Notes: generated from the letters alone by a model not told the origin. DNA of 64,000 nucleotides from Pseudotabrizicola sediminis (GCF_004745575.1 NZ_RPEM01000003.1:124001-188000); one strand, 5' to 3'; shown: positions 47,249-57,521, counted from the first letter of the stretch. Numbers and translations are program-made.

Positions 47249-49897
47249 TCATTCGGCGGCCTTGGGGACCGCCTTTTTTGCAGCGGGCTTCTTGGCCGCC
47301 GGTTTTTTGGCCGCCGGTTTTGCCGCGGCCTTGGCCGGAGCTTTCTTTGCCGCCGGTTTTGCCGCCTTTTCCGCTGCTGGCGCCACTTTTTTGGCCGCAG
47401 CCTTCTTCGGCGCAGCTTTCTTCTTGCCCGGCGATTTCGCCACCTTTTCCGCAATCAGCTCCAGCGCCTGATCCAGATTGATGTCTTCGGGCGCAATCTC
47501 TTTGGGGATGGTCGCATTGACCTTTTCCCATTTGATATAAGGCCCATAGCGCCCCGGCATCACCGTGATCGACCCGCCATCCGGGTGGTCGCCCAGCGCC
47601 TTGATGGGTTCCGCCGGGGCCGCCGCGCCACGCCCGCGCGTGGCCTTTTGTGCCAGCACTTCCATCGCGCGGTTCATGCCGATGGTGAACACCTCTTCCA
47701 CGTCCGGAATGTTGGCATAAACCTTGCCGTGCTTGACATAGGGTCCATAGCGCCCGATCGCCGCCTCCACCGGTTCACCATCCTCGGGGTGCAGCCCGAT
47801 CTGGCGCGGCAAGGACAACAGCTCCAGCGCACGCTCCAGCGTCAGGCTGTCGGCACCCCACCCCTTGGGCAGGCTGGCGCGGTCGGGCTTGGGCTGCTCT
47901 TCCGTCGCCTCGCCGCGCTGCACATAAGGACCAAAGCGACCCGCGCGCAGCGAAATCGGCAGGCCGTTTTCATCATTGCCCAAAATGCGGCCATCGGCCC
48001 CACCGGCATCCTCCCCGCCCGAGATCGGGCGGGTGTAGCGGCATTCGGGGTAGTTCTTGCAGCCAATGAAAGCAGACCCCGACCGCGCCGTTTTCAGGTG
48101 CAGCCGCCCGGTACCGCAGGTCGGGCAGGAACGTGGGTCAGACCCATCCTCGCGCAGCGGGTACAGATGCGGCGACAGGAAATCATCAATCTTTTCCAGC
48201 ACCTCACCAATCCGCAGATCAGCGGTTTCGGCCACGGCGGCGGAAAAATCACGCCAGAACCGTTCCAGCACGTCCTTGTAATCCATCGTGCCAGCCGACA
48301 CGTCATCCAGCTGGTTTTCCAGATCGGCGGTGAAATCATATTCCACATAGCGGCGGAAATAGTTGGTCAGGAACGCCGTGACCAACCGACCCTTGTCTTC
48401 GGGGATCAGACGGTTCTTGTCCTTGCGCACATATTCGCGGTCCTGAATCGTGGACAGCACTGACGCATAGGTCGAGGGCCGCCCGATGCCCAACTCTTCC
48501 ATGCGCTTGACCAGCGTTGCCTCGGTATAGCGCGGTGGGGGCTGGGTGAAGTGCTGTTCGGGCGAGATGTCGCGTTTTTCCGCCGGCTCGCCCTGCATGA
48601 TCTGCGGCAGGCGGCCACCTTCTTCATCCTCGTCATCCCGGCCTTCGTCATAGACCTTGAGGAAACCGTCAAACTGCACCACCTGACCGGTGGCGCGCAG
48701 GGTCACCTGCCCATCGGCACTGCCCACATCCACCGTGGTGCGTTCTAACCGCGCCGCCGCCATCTGGCTGGCAATCGTGCGCTTCCAGATCAGGTCATAC
48801 AGGTTCGCCTGATCCTTTTCCGACAGCTTCAGCTTTTCCGGGGCCGCCGCCATTTCGGTCGGGCGGATACATTCATGCGCTTCCTGCGCGTTCTTGGCCT
48901 TGTTCTTGTAGATGCGTGGCTGGTCAGGCACATAGGCCGCGCCAAAGCGGTCCTTGATCGCGTCACGTGCCTGCGTCACCGCCTCGGGCGCCATGTCGAT
49001 GCCATCGGTCCGCATATAGGTGATGTGACCGGCCTCATACAGCCGCTGCGCCGTGCTCATGCACTGCTTGGCGCCCATGCCCAGCTTGCGGCTGGCTTCT
49101 TGCTGCAGGGTCGATGTCATGAAGGGCGGGTACGGGTTGCGGGTGGCGGGCTTGGCCTCCACGCTTTGCACGCTCAAGGTTCGGGAAGTGACAGCCTGCA
49201 CCGCCAATTCGGCGGCTTCACTGGTCGTAATGTCGAATTTGTCCAGTTTCTTGCCGCCCAGCACGGTCAGCCGCGCCTCAAACTCCTGGCCGCGCGGGGT
49301 GACCAGAACCGCCCGCACCGACCAGTATTCGCGGGCGCGGAACGCCTCGATCTCCATCTCGCGCTCGACGATCAGCCGCAGACAGACCGATTGCACCCGC
49401 CCCGCCGATTTCGACCCCGGCAGCTTGCGCCACAGCACCGGCGACAGCGTGAAGCCCACCAGATAATCCAACGCGCGGCGGGCCAGGTAGGCCTCGACCA
49501 GTGGCGTGTCGATCTCGCGCGGGTTCTTCATCGCCAGCGTCACCGCATCCTTGGTGATGGCGTTGAAGGTGACGCGCGACACCTTCTTGCCCTTTTTCAG
49601 GCTGCTGGCCAGCGCCTCGCGCAGGTGCCACGAAATCGCCTCGCCCTCGCGATCAGGGTCGGTCGCAAGGATCAGCGTATCGTCGGTTTTCAGGGCTTCC
49701 GTGATGGCGCGGATGTGCTTTTTGCTGTCCGCAGCCACCTCCCATGTCATCGCAAAATCATGCTCGGTGTCGACCGACCCATCCTTTGGCGGCAGGTCGC
49801 GGACATGGCCGTAAGAGGCCAGAACCGTATAGTCAGAGCCAAGATATTTGTTGATTGTCTTGGCCTTGGCAGGAGATTCGACTACGACAACGGCCAT
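47249..49897 (-). CDS. topA: DNA topoisomerase I
   Basis: An 882-residue type IA topoisomerase. Toprim domain at the N-terminus (VVVESPAKAKTINKYLG; DPDREGEAI), catalytic Tyr294 in HITYMRTDG, one clear zinc ribbon (SCPTCGTGRLHLKTARSGSA...CKNYPECRYTRP near 610-640), then repeated topoisomerase C-terminal domains (GRFGPYVQRG, GRYGPYVKHG, GRYGPYIKWE). The last roughly 60 residues are a Lys-Ala-Pro tail. Start at MAVVVVESPAK (49897) with AAAGGGAA upstream. It relaxes negative supercoils. Confidence 0.97.
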   Translation of the reverse strand: MAVVVVESPAKAKTINKYLGSDYTVLASYGHVRDLPPKDGSVDTEHDFAMTWEVAADSKKHIRAITEALKTDDTLILATDPDREGEAISWHLREALASSLKKGKKVSRVTFNAITKDAVTLAMKNPREIDTPLVEAYLARRALDYLVGFTLSPVLWRKLPGSKSAGRVQSVCLRLIVEREMEIEAFRAREYWSVRAVLVTPRGQEFEARLTVLGGKKLDKFDITTSEAAELAVQAVTSRTLSVQSVEAKPATRNPYPPFMTSTLQQEASRKLGMGAKQCMSTAQRLYEAGHITYMRTDGIDMAPEAVTQARDAIKDRFGAAYVPDQPRIYKNKAKNAQEAHECIRPTEMAAAPEKLKLSEKDQANLYDLIWKRTIASQMAAARLERTTVDVGSADGQVTLRATGQVVQFDGFLKVYDEGRDDEDEEGGRLPQIMQGEPAEKRDISPEQHFTQPPPRYTEATLVKRMEELGIGRPSTYASVLSTIQDREYVRKDKNRLIPEDKGRLVTAFLTNYFRRYVEYDFTADLENQLDDVSAGTMDYKDVLERFWRDFSAAVAETADLRIGEVLEKIDDFLSPHLYPLREDGSDPRSCPTCGTGRLHLKTARSGSAFIGCKNYPECRYTRPISGGEDAGGADGRILGNDENGLPISLRAGRFGPYVQRGEATEEQPKPDRASLPKGWGADSLTLERALELLSLPRQIGLHPEDGEPVEAAIGRYGPYVKHGKVYANIPDVEEVFTIGMNRAMEVLAQKATRGRGAAAPAEPIKALGDHPDGGSITVMPGRYGPYIKWEKVNATIPKEIAPEDINLDQALELIAEKVAKSPGKKKAAPKKAAAKKVAPAAEKAAKPAAKKAPAKAAAKPAAKKPAAKKPAAKKAVPKAAE

Positions 49898-49968
49898 GAA
49901 ATTCCCTTTATGCACGAAAGCCCCGAGAGGCGCGGCAAGATGTGGGCGAAGTGGTGCGAATGTCAATG

Positions 49969-50024
49969 CAACAATCGGGGGGCAACAATCGGGGGGCAAC
50001 AATCGGGGGGCAACAATCGGGGGG
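49969..50024 (+). repeat. Four tandem 14-bp repeats (CAACAATCGGGGGG)
   Basis: Four perfect head-to-tail copies of CAACAATCGGGGGG at 49969, 49983, 49997 and 50011, followed by a degenerate unit (CAACACTCCGGGCGGG). They occupy the 214-bp gap between dprA and topA, in the topA upstream region. Runs of six G recur every 14 bp. Confidence 0.95.
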
Positions 50025-50111
50025 CAACACTCCGGGCGGGCAACTGTGAGCAGCACTCCGGCCCCCTCGCTCCGGGGCAACCCTCCGGCAGGCACGCCGG
50101 GGCCCGGCGGA

Positions 50112-51257
50112 TCAGTCGATCCGGCTGAGCAGCCCGCCGGGGGCGCGATGTACGCGGCCATCCAGTTCCAGCGTCAACAGATGCTGCGCCACCGTGGCGG
50201 GCGGCATCGACAGATCGCGGATCAGCTGATCTTCGGCCAGCGGGCTGGGGCCAAGCCGCGCAAGGATCTGGCCGTGCACCGCCGCGATATCGGCCAGCGG
50301 GCGGCGGGCCGGGGTGGGGCCGGGAACCGGGTCAGCCACCGGTTCGGGCGGGGGCGCGGGGAAATCGACCACCGTGCCGCCGACCACCTCCAGCACATCG
50401 GCCGGCCCCCGGATCAGCGTCGCCCCGTCGCGCAGCAGCGCGTTACAGCCCGCCGCGCGGGCGTCAAACGGATGCCCCGGCACCACCAGCACATCGCGCC
50501 CCTGATCCAGCGCGGTTTTCGCAGTGATGATCGAGCCAGAGCGGGAGGCCGCCTCCACCACCACCACCGCGCGCGACAGGCCCGACACGATGCGGTTGCG
50601 CTGCGGGAAATGCCGGGCCTGTGGTTGCAGGCCCATGGGTTGTTCCGACACGAGGCACCCTTGTTCGGTGATCTGCGCCATCAGCCGGGCGTTTTCTTCG
50701 GGGTAGGCCACATCAACCCCGCCCGCCTGCACCGCTACCGTGCCAGTCAGCAGCGTCGCCTCATGCACCGCCGTGTCAATGCCGCGCGCCAGACCCGACA
50801 CGGTGACAAAGCCTGCCTGCGCCACGCCATCAGCTAAACGCCGCGCCATGCGCAGCCCCAGCGAGGATGCATTGCGCGCGCCCACCAGCGCCAGCAGCGG
50901 GCGGTGCAACAGGGCGGCATCGCCCATCACCCAAAGCACCGGCGGCGCATCGGGCAGGTCGCACAGCGGCAGCGGATAGGCCCCGGCACCCCAGACAATC
51001 AGCTGCGCCCCGGCAGCACGGCCCTGCGCCAGTTCATGCCGGGCGACCTCAACCGGGCAGACCGCATAATTCTCAACTCCCGCCGCACGCGCCACATCGG
51101 GCAAGGCCGCCAGTGCCGCGCGCGCAGACCCATGTTCCGACAGCAACCGGTGCCAGGTGACCGGCCCGACTTTGCGGGAACGAATGAGGCGCAGGCAATC
51201 CACCGGGTCATCGTCCAGGGGTGTGGGGTGGGGTGTGGGTTTGGATGTCAGTCCCAT
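50112..51257 (-). CDS. dprA: DNA-processing protein DprA
   Basis: A 381-residue DprA that loads RecA on incoming single-stranded DNA. N-terminal SAM-like part (LRLIRSRKVGPVTWHRLLSEHG), Rossmann-like core (LVGARNASSLGLRMARRLA, VSGLARGIDTAVHEATLLTG, GGVDVAYPEENA, RNRIVSGLSRAVVVVEAA, SGSIITAKTALDQGRDVLVVPG), and a C-terminal winged-helix domain (IHA-like, about 310-380). Adjacent to topA as in other Rhodobacterales. The N-terminus is Pro-rich and variable. Confidence 0.93.
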   Translation of the reverse strand: MGLTSKPTPHPTPLDDDPVDCLRLIRSRKVGPVTWHRLLSEHGSARAALAALPDVARAAGVENYAVCPVEVARHELAQGRAAGAQLIVWGAGAYPLPLCDLPDAPPVLWVMGDAALLHRPLLALVGARNASSLGLRMARRLADGVAQAGFVTVSGLARGIDTAVHEATLLTGTVAVQAGGVDVAYPEENARLMAQITEQGCLVSEQPMGLQPQARHFPQRNRIVSGLSRAVVVVEAASRSGSIITAKTALDQGRDVLVVPGHPFDARAAGCNALLRDGATLIRGPADVLEVVGGTVVDFPAPPPEPVADPVPGPTPARRPLADIAAVHGQILARLGPSPLAEDQLIRDLSMPPATVAQHLLTLELDGRVHRAPGGLLSRID

Positions 51258-51450
51258 GTCCGCCTCGCCTCATTCGCAGGGTCAGACTGCACCGGGTAAG
51301 GTTAACAGCTGGTGAATCAACTGACTCAATCCATGGAACGATGATTTCAAGCCTGCACGCCCCGTACCGCCCTTGGCCCGGCGGTTTCCGGCAGGTCTGG
51401 CGAAAACAGGCTGGCAAGTGTCGGGAAGATGATGGACGCCGTGTCAAAAG

Positions 51451-51460
51451 TTTGATCAAA
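51451..51460. promoter_or_regulatory. Palindrome upstream of gabT
   Basis: TTTGATCAAA is a perfect 10-bp palindrome 44 nt before the gabT ATG, in the 247-bp dprA-gabT divergent spacer. It resembles no operator I can name with certainty. The rest of the spacer has an AT-richer tract near 51300-51350 and no gene. Confidence 0.4.
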
Positions 51461-51504
51461 TGTCGCGCAACGGCCCATACCGGGCCAGATGGGAGCGCCA
51501 AGCC

Positions 51505-52782
51505 ATGATGAACGCCGAAGTTGCCCTGCGCCGGGAGGATGCCATCTCACGCGGGGTGGGCATGATGACCCAGATCTATGCCGACCGCGCGCTGAACGCC
51601 GAGGTCTGGGATATCGAAGGCAACCGATACATCGACTTTGCCGCGGGCATCGCGGTGGTCAACACCGGGCATTGCCATCCGCGTGTCATGGCCGCAGTGA
51701 CCGAACAGCTGGGCCGCTTCACCCACACCTGCCATCAGGTGATGCCTTATGAAAATTACATCCGTCTGGCCGAACGGCTGAACGACAAGGTGCCGGGCGA
51801 TTTCAAGAAAAAGACCATCTTCGTCACGACCGGCGCCGAGGCTTGCGAGAATGCGGTGAAGATCGCCCGTATCGCCACCGGGCGCAATGCGGTGATCGCC
51901 TTTGGCGGCGGCTTCCATGGGCGTACCTTCATGGGCATGTCGCTGACCGGCAAGGTAGAGCCCTACAAGAAGGGCTTCGGCGCGATGATGCCCGATGTGT
52001 TCCACGTCCCCTTCCCGATGGAGCCGCATGGCATTTCCACCAAGGATGCGATGGCCGGGATTGAAAAGCTGTTCAAATCCGATCTGGACCCGGCGCGCGT
52101 GGCCGCCATCATCTTTGAACCGGTGCAGGGCGAAGGCGGGTTCTATCCCGCGCCCGCCGACCTGATCAAAGCCATCCGCGCGCTGTGCGACACCCATGGC
52201 ATCGTGATGATCGCCGATGAGGTGCAGACCGGCTTTGCCCGCACCGGCCATCTGTTCGCGATGGAGGCTTACGGCGTCGCCGCCGACCTTACCACGATGG
52301 CCAAGGGGCTGGCGGGCGGCCTGCCGCTGGCCGCTGTCACCGGGCGCGCCGAGCTGATGGACGCCGCCAACCCCGGGGGCTTGGGCGGCACCTATGCCGG
52401 CAATCCGCTGGGCATCGCCGCCGCCAATGCGGTGCTGGATGTGATCGAGGACGAAGATCTGTGCGCCCGGGCCAATGAACTGGGCAGCCGGTTGAAACAA
52501 CGACTGGAATCGATCCGCGCCACCGCGCCCGAGATTATCGACATCCGTGGCCCCGGTTTCATGGTCGCGGTGGAATTCGCCAATCCCGGCACCCACGCCC
52601 CCGATGCGGGCTTTACCGCCCGGGTCCGGGCCGAGGCGCAGAAGCGCGGGCTGATCCTGCTGACCTGCGGGGTTTACGGCAATGTGGTGCGCTTCCTTGC
52701 CCCGATCACCATTCCCGATGCCCATTTCGCCGAAGGGCTGGATATTCTGGAAGCCTCGGTCATCGCCGCGCGCAACGGCTGA
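51505..52782 (+). CDS. gabT: 4-Aminobutyrate aminotransferase-type class III aminotransferase
   Basis: A 425-residue PLP enzyme: N-terminal GNRYIDFAAGIAVVNTGHCHP, cofactor-phosphate region VTTGAEACENAVKIAR, FGGGFHGRTFMGMSLTGK, Asp-containing IADEVQTGFARTG and the Schiff-base Lys267 in TTMAKGLAGG. The signature and C-terminal LLTCGVYGNVVRFLAPI are typical of GabT. It converts 4-aminobutyrate and 2-oxoglutarate to succinate semialdehyde and glutamate. No semialdehyde dehydrogenase is adjacent. Start at MMNAEVALRRED (51505), after GGGAG. Confidence 0.92.
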   Translation: MMNAEVALRREDAISRGVGMMTQIYADRALNAEVWDIEGNRYIDFAAGIAVVNTGHCHPRVMAAVTEQLGRFTHTCHQVMPYENYIRLAERLNDKVPGDFKKKTIFVTTGAEACENAVKIARIATGRNAVIAFGGGFHGRTFMGMSLTGKVEPYKKGFGAMMPDVFHVPFPMEPHGISTKDAMAGIEKLFKSDLDPARVAAIIFEPVQGEGGFYPAPADLIKAIRALCDTHGIVMIADEVQTGFARTGHLFAMEAYGVAADLTTMAKGLAGGLPLAAVTGRAELMDAANPGGLGGTYAGNPLGIAAANAVLDVIEDEDLCARANELGSRLKQRLESIRATAPEIIDIRGPGFMVAVEFANPGTHAPDAGFTARVRAEAQKRGLILLTCGVYGNVVRFLAPITIPDAHFAEGLDILEASVIAARNG

Positions 52783-52795
52783 TCTTTAGGGCAAA

Positions 52796-52832
52796 CGCCC
52801 CGCCTGACAGCCCTGCGCTGTCGGGCGGGGCG
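52796..52832 (+). terminator. Strong hairpin after gabT
   Basis: CGCCCCGCCTGACAG (52796-52810) pairs with CTGTCGGGCGGGGCG (52818-52832) as a 15-bp stem with one T-G wobble and a 7-nt loop, 13 nt past the stop. There is no T-run, but the stem is very stable. Confidence 0.65.
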
Positions 52833-52983
52833 CAGAACGCGGGTTCCGCCCCTGCCCGCAAAGATGACGCTACGGCAAGCAGCGGGTACGACCCTGACAT
52901 CACGACACCAAAGCCACCAGCCATAAGCAAATGCTAACTTTTGGTTGAGAAAGCAGTGACAACTGCTCGCGAATGGGTTGTAG

Positions 52984-55900
52984 ATGATTCGGCATCGCGC
53001 CCTCACAGCTGATACCGGAAGACTGTCAAACCTGATGTCATTCACCGCTGATCAATTCCACATTCTGGAAGATTTTGCCGATCAGGACAGAATAGAATCT
53101 GTTCTGGCCGGGGTTGTCCGACACTGCGGTGCATCTGCGGGGCTGTTGCTGGTCGGCCCGCCCGACATCACGGCTGCGGTCCGGGTCGCCCATCCCGACT
53201 CGGCGATGGCAGAGCTGTGTGCGGCAGTGGCGGCAGGCAAGATCTCGGATGATCTGACAAAAGGCCCCCGGCGCAGGCTGGATCTGGGCACCATCTGCGG
53301 GCAACCCGCCGCGCTGGTGCTGAACCTTGGGAAAAAGCCGCTGCCGCCCGAAAGCGTGGCCACGCTGGAAAAGCTGCGCACCTCCCTGCGCGTGGCACTG
53401 GACCGCTGGTGTTCGGGCAACAACGCGGCCCGTCTGGCCGGGCTGGCGTCGCTGTTCGATATGTGGATCTGGGAAACCGATTCGCAGGGCGAGCTTAGCT
53501 ACCTGTGCCCCCCCGCGCCGGACGACAGCAACGCGACACCCAAGGCAGATCACCTGCATTCCGACGACTGGGCCGGCGTCGACTGGTGCAGCCTGCGGGC
53601 TCGCATGGCGCAGCATGTGCCGATCCGCAATCATATCCATGCGATGAAAATGCCCGACGGAACGCAGCGCTGGCTGCGCAGCAACGGCACGCCAAGGCGC
53701 GATGCGGCGGGCAGGTTTCTGGGCTATACCGGGCTGAGCTCGGAACGGCCCGAACCGTCTGCAGACGAGTATAACGCCATCGCCGCCTATGACCGGCTGA
53801 CGGCCATCCTGGCCGTCGTGCCGAATCTGATTTTCGAAATCACGGCGGACGGGCGCTATACCGATTTCATCGCTGGCCCGTCAGACCAGCTGGCGGACGC
53901 GCGCGAAACCCTGCCCGGCCGCCAGTTCGAGGATATCTTGCCGCCGGACATTGCCGCCAAAAACCGCCTGGCGCTGCAAGAGGCGCTGGAAACGGGCCGC
54001 AGCACGCCGATCCGGTACAAACTGGACTCGCACTGGTATGAATCCGTCGGTGCGCGGAAACTGGGCGACAAGCGCGATGAAGAGCCGACCGTCATCTTTG
54101 TGGTCCGCGATGTCACCCGCGACATGCAGAAATCCGACGACCTGAGCCGTCTGAACCGCGTCGTCGAAAACATGTCCAACCTAGTGGTGGTTGTCGATCG
54201 CGAAAAGCGGATCACCTGGGCCAACCAGGCCTGGGAACGCCGCACCGGCTGGGCGCTCGCCGAAGTGGCGGGGCGCGATCTGTCCAATCTGGTGCGCGGG
54301 GCCAATCCTGACCCGGAAAACAAAAAAGCGGTCGATCAGGCCATTGCGCGGGCCGAGCATTATCATGGCGACGCAATCAATTTTGATCGACAAGGTGACG
54401 CATATTGGATCGATTTCAATATCCTGCCCCTGTTCGACAGGGACGGCAACGTCACCGGCCATGTCTCGATCGAAACCGATATTACCGCCCAAAAGGCCAG
54501 CGAGGCAAAGACGGTACAACTGGCCGAAGAGGCGGACCGTCTGCGCGACCGGCTGCACAATGCCATCGAAACCCTGCCGGACGGCGTCCTGATCTGGGAT
54601 GCCGACGAACGGCTGGTCTTCGCCAACTCGGCCTACAAGCGGATGCATCCCGCAGTGGCCGACATCCTGCTTCCGGGTGTGCACCAGCAAGAGGTGCTGG
54701 ATCTTGGCATCAAAAAAGGGATCTTTCTCGACGCCATCGGCCGGGTCGACGCGTGGTTGGCCGAACAGTGGCAACGCTACAAGAACCCCAACATCGACGA
54801 GGTGCTGGCATCCGATGACCGCTGGATCCGGCGAGTCGATCTGCGCACGTCCGACGGCGGGCGGATCGCGGTGCGGATCGACACCACCGAACGGCACCGC
54901 CAGCTTCAGGCGCTGGACGAGGCGCACCGGTCCCTCGCCGAAGCGCGCGACTCGCTGGCGCAGATTATCGAAAGCGCGGATGTCGGAACCTGGGACTGGC
55001 GCGTTGACACCGGCGCTTTGCGGATCGGCGGGCGCTATGCCCAGATGCTGGGCTATACCCCCGAAGAACTGGGCGAGCCGTCGGATGCCATGTTCCGCGC
55101 CCTTGTGCATCCCACTGATCTGCTGCGTCTGGACCATTCGGAACGGCAGGATTTTGCCCCCCTGCCCGACGGGCGCGAAGTGGTGCGCGAGCATCAGTTG
55201 CGCATGCGCCGCAAGGATGGCAGCTGGGCCTGGATCATGTCGCGCTCTGCCGTCACCGAGCGGGCCCCCGATGGCACGCACAGGGCTGTCGTCGGCATTC
55301 ACCTCGACATCACCGAGCGCAAGAATCTGGAAGATCTGGTGCTGAGCAATCAGGCCTTCCTGACCGAGGTGATGGATACCTCTATTTCGGCCATCATTGT
55401 GATGGATAGCCAAGACCGCATCACCTATGCCAATGCCGAGGCAGAACGCATCCTGGGCCGCGACCGGAACACCATCGAAGGCTTGACCTATTGCGATCCG
55501 ATCTGGCGCATCACCGATGCAGACGGCAACCCATTGCCCGCCGAAGCCCTGCCGGGCCGCCGGGCGCAGGTGGAAAATACCATTGTACGCGACGCGCGCA
55601 TCGGCATCGAATGGCCGGACGGCACCCGTCGCATCCTGTCGGTCAATGCCGTGCCGCACCACGGGATTGACCAGAACACCTCTGAAAAGCTCACGATCGC
55701 GTCTTTCGTCGACATCACCGATGACCTGAACAAGGCGGCCCGGCTGGAGCACGCGCTGCTAGAAGCGCAGGCCGCCAGCCAGTCGAAATCGACCTTCCTT
55801 GCGAATATGAGCCATGAAATCCGCACCCCCCTAAACGGAGTCCTTGGCATGGCCGAATTGCTTGACGGACTTATCAAGGATCCGCGCGAAAAAGACATGA

Positions 55901-56910
55901 TCGGAACCATCCGGCGCTCTGGCGAATTATTATTGAATGTCTTGAACGAGGTGCTGGACATGTCAAAAATCGAAGCAGGGAAGATGGTCATCGAACAGAT
56001 CCCGTTCATACCGGCAGAAATCGCACGGCAGGTCGAGCCGCTTCACGGGCTGCGGGCTGAAGAAAAGGGTCTGGACTTCGAGGTTCTCACAAACTCCGGC
56101 TCTGAAAAGCCCCGATTGGGCGACTCGTTCCGCATCCAGCAAATTCTGAACAACCTGCTCAGCAACGCAATCAAGTTCACGGACAGCGGCTCGGTGTCGC
56201 TGACCATGTCGGCCCGCCCCGGCAAGGCCCTGATCATCGAGGTGCGTGACACCGGCATCGGCATGTCGTCCGATCAGGTCAGGCGCATCTTCGACAACTT
56301 CGAACAGGCCGAAGGTGGCACCACACGCCGGTTCGGTGGCACCGGGCTTGGCATGCCGATCGTGCGCAATCTGGTCGAACTGATGGGCGGCACCATCGAG
56401 GTAGACAGCCAGCTGGGAGAGTGGACCCAGGTAAAAATCTCGCTTCCGCTGGCCGAAACGGTCGAGGCCGCATTGGTGCAGGACATCAAAAGGCCGGACA
56501 GAACCCGGCTGGTGTCGCTGTCCGGGGTGTCCTTGCTGATCGCCGACGATTCGGCGACCAACCGCATCGTGATCACCGAAATGCTGAAAGACACCGGGGC
56601 AGAGGTCGTTCTGGCCAACAACGGGGCCGAGGCCATCGAACTTTGGCGCAACCGGTCAGAGTCCGGCATGCCCTTTGACATGCTGATCCTCGACATCGCC
56701 ATGCCGGTGCTGGACGGCACCGGCGCGCTGCAGGCCATCCGCAAAACCGGTCTGCCGGGATCGCAGGTGCCGGCCATCGCGGTCACCGCCAATGCCATGT
56801 CGCATCAGGTGTCGGAATACATCATGGCAGGCTTCGATTCGCACGTGCCCAAGCCCTTCCGTCAGGCCGAGCTGATCCATGCGGTTTCAATCCTGTTAAC
56901 AAGGGCATAA
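52984..56910 (+). CDS. Multi-PAS hybrid histidine kinase (soluble)
   Basis: A 1308-residue protein with no transmembrane segment. Domains in order: GAF-like (20-145), six PAS modules (about 150-255, 265-380, 385-505, 515-640, 655-785, 790-920), HisKA with phospho-His944 (NMSHEIRTPLNGVLGM), HATPase_c (about 1045-1155; NLLSNAIKF, RDTGIGM, GGTGLGMPIV) and a C-terminal receiver (1185-1308) with phospho-Asp1237 (LILDIAMPVLD). No DNA-binding output. It senses an internal signal by PAS. Start ambiguous between 52984 and 53035 (MSFTADQF). It leads a receiver-receiver-Hpt group. Confidence 0.93.
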   Translation: MIRHRALTADTGRLSNLMSFTADQFHILEDFADQDRIESVLAGVVRHCGASAGLLLVGPPDITAAVRVAHPDSAMAELCAAVAAGKISDDLTKGPRRRLDLGTICGQPAALVLNLGKKPLPPESVATLEKLRTSLRVALDRWCSGNNAARLAGLASLFDMWIWETDSQGELSYLCPPAPDDSNATPKADHLHSDDWAGVDWCSLRARMAQHVPIRNHIHAMKMPDGTQRWLRSNGTPRRDAAGRFLGYTGLSSERPEPSADEYNAIAAYDRLTAILAVVPNLIFEITADGRYTDFIAGPSDQLADARETLPGRQFEDILPPDIAAKNRLALQEALETGRSTPIRYKLDSHWYESVGARKLGDKRDEEPTVIFVVRDVTRDMQKSDDLSRLNRVVENMSNLVVVVDREKRITWANQAWERRTGWALAEVAGRDLSNLVRGANPDPENKKAVDQAIARAEHYHGDAINFDRQGDAYWIDFNILPLFDRDGNVTGHVSIETDITAQKASEAKTVQLAEEADRLRDRLHNAIETLPDGVLIWDADERLVFANSAYKRMHPAVADILLPGVHQQEVLDLGIKKGIFLDAIGRVDAWLAEQWQRYKNPNIDEVLASDDRWIRRVDLRTSDGGRIAVRIDTTERHRQLQALDEAHRSLAEARDSLAQIIESADVGTWDWRVDTGALRIGGRYAQMLGYTPEELGEPSDAMFRALVHPTDLLRLDHSERQDFAPLPDGREVVREHQLRMRRKDGSWAWIMSRSAVTERAPDGTHRAVVGIHLDITERKNLEDLVLSNQAFLTEVMDTSISAIIVMDSQDRITYANAEAERILGRDRNTIEGLTYCDPIWRITDADGNPLPAEALPGRRAQVENTIVRDARIGIEWPDGTRRILSVNAVPHHGIDQNTSEKLTIASFVDITDDLNKAARLEHALLEAQAASQSKSTFLANMSHEIRTPLNGVLGMAELLDGLIKDPREKDMIGTIRRSGELLLNVLNEVLDMSKIEAGKMVIEQIPFIPAEIARQVEPLHGLRAEEKGLDFEVLTNSGSEKPRLGDSFRIQQILNNLLSNAIKFTDSGSVSLTMSARPGKALIIEVRDTGIGMSSDQVRRIFDNFEQAEGGTTRRFGGTGLGMPIVRNLVELMGGTIEVDSQLGEWTQVKISLPLAETVEAALVQDIKRPDRTRLVSLSGVSLLIADDSATNRIVITEMLKDTGAEVVLANNGAEAIELWRNRSESGMPFDMLILDIAMPVLDGTGALQAIRKTGLPGSQVPAIAVTANAMSHQVSEYIMAGFDSHVPKPFRQAELIHAVSILLTRA

Positions 56911-57080
56911 CACAACCAAGGCTTGAATCGCACAACGCCAGATTGCCCCCCCTGTGCACAAGTCATCGCATCCTGAGATCTGCCTGTGTTCGACACGAGA
57001 CTTCCATTGTGCAGCCACAATTTGATGCACTATGGTGCGCAGACGCTAAGTTAGCCACTGCCTGTTCTGGAGGGATTTGT

Positions 57081-57521
57081 GTGGATATGAGTTCGTGGGG
57101 TATTGCGCAGATGACGACAGAAGACGCTGGCCAGCTTCCTGCGGTTGTTTTGCTTGCCGAAGATGACGAGATAAATCAGCAGATCGTTCGCCACCTGCTG
57201 TCGGATTATCCGTTCATCGAGCTTGTGATTACCGCCGACGGCAAGGCAGCGCTGGAAGCCGCAATGTCACAGCGGTTTGATCTGATGATCTTTGATCGCC
57301 ACATGCCGCTGATCACGGGCGACCGTGTGATCCGTCATCTGAAAGCCGCAAGCACCATCAACACGCGGACCCCGATGATCCAGTTCACCGCCGATATCGA
57401 CCACGCCAGCACTCCGGGCGTCGGGGATCAGGCCGATGCGATGATCCCGAAACCGATCCAGAGCGACGTTTTCCGCAACACCGTCCTGCGTTTGCTGGGC
57501 CGTTTGCAAGACCCGTCGTGA
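57081..57521 (+). CDS. Stand-alone receiver-domain response regulator
   Basis: A 146-residue CheY-like protein. Acidic pocket EDD at residues 27-29, phospho-Asp72 in MIFDRHMPLITGD, and the conserved Lys in MIPKPI. No output domain. GTG 57081 is preferred, because GGAGGG ends 6 nt before it; ATG 57087 lies too far for ideal spacing. In a phosphorelay it could shuttle phosphate between the hybrid kinase and the Hpt protein. The spacer before it (56911-57080) holds a TTGTG-CAGC-CACAA dyad at 57007-57020. Confidence 0.88.
   Translation: MDMSSWGIAQMTTEDAGQLPAVVLLAEDDEINQQIVRHLLSDYPFIELVITADGKAALEAAMSQRFDLMIFDRHMPLITGDRVIRHLKAASTINTRTPMIQFTADIDHASTPGVGDQADAMIPKPIQSDVFRNTVLRLLGRLQDPS

Noticed and set aside
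49969-50024. Short CRISPR-like array
   Set aside because: Units are contiguous 14-bp repeats without spacers, and no cas gene is present.
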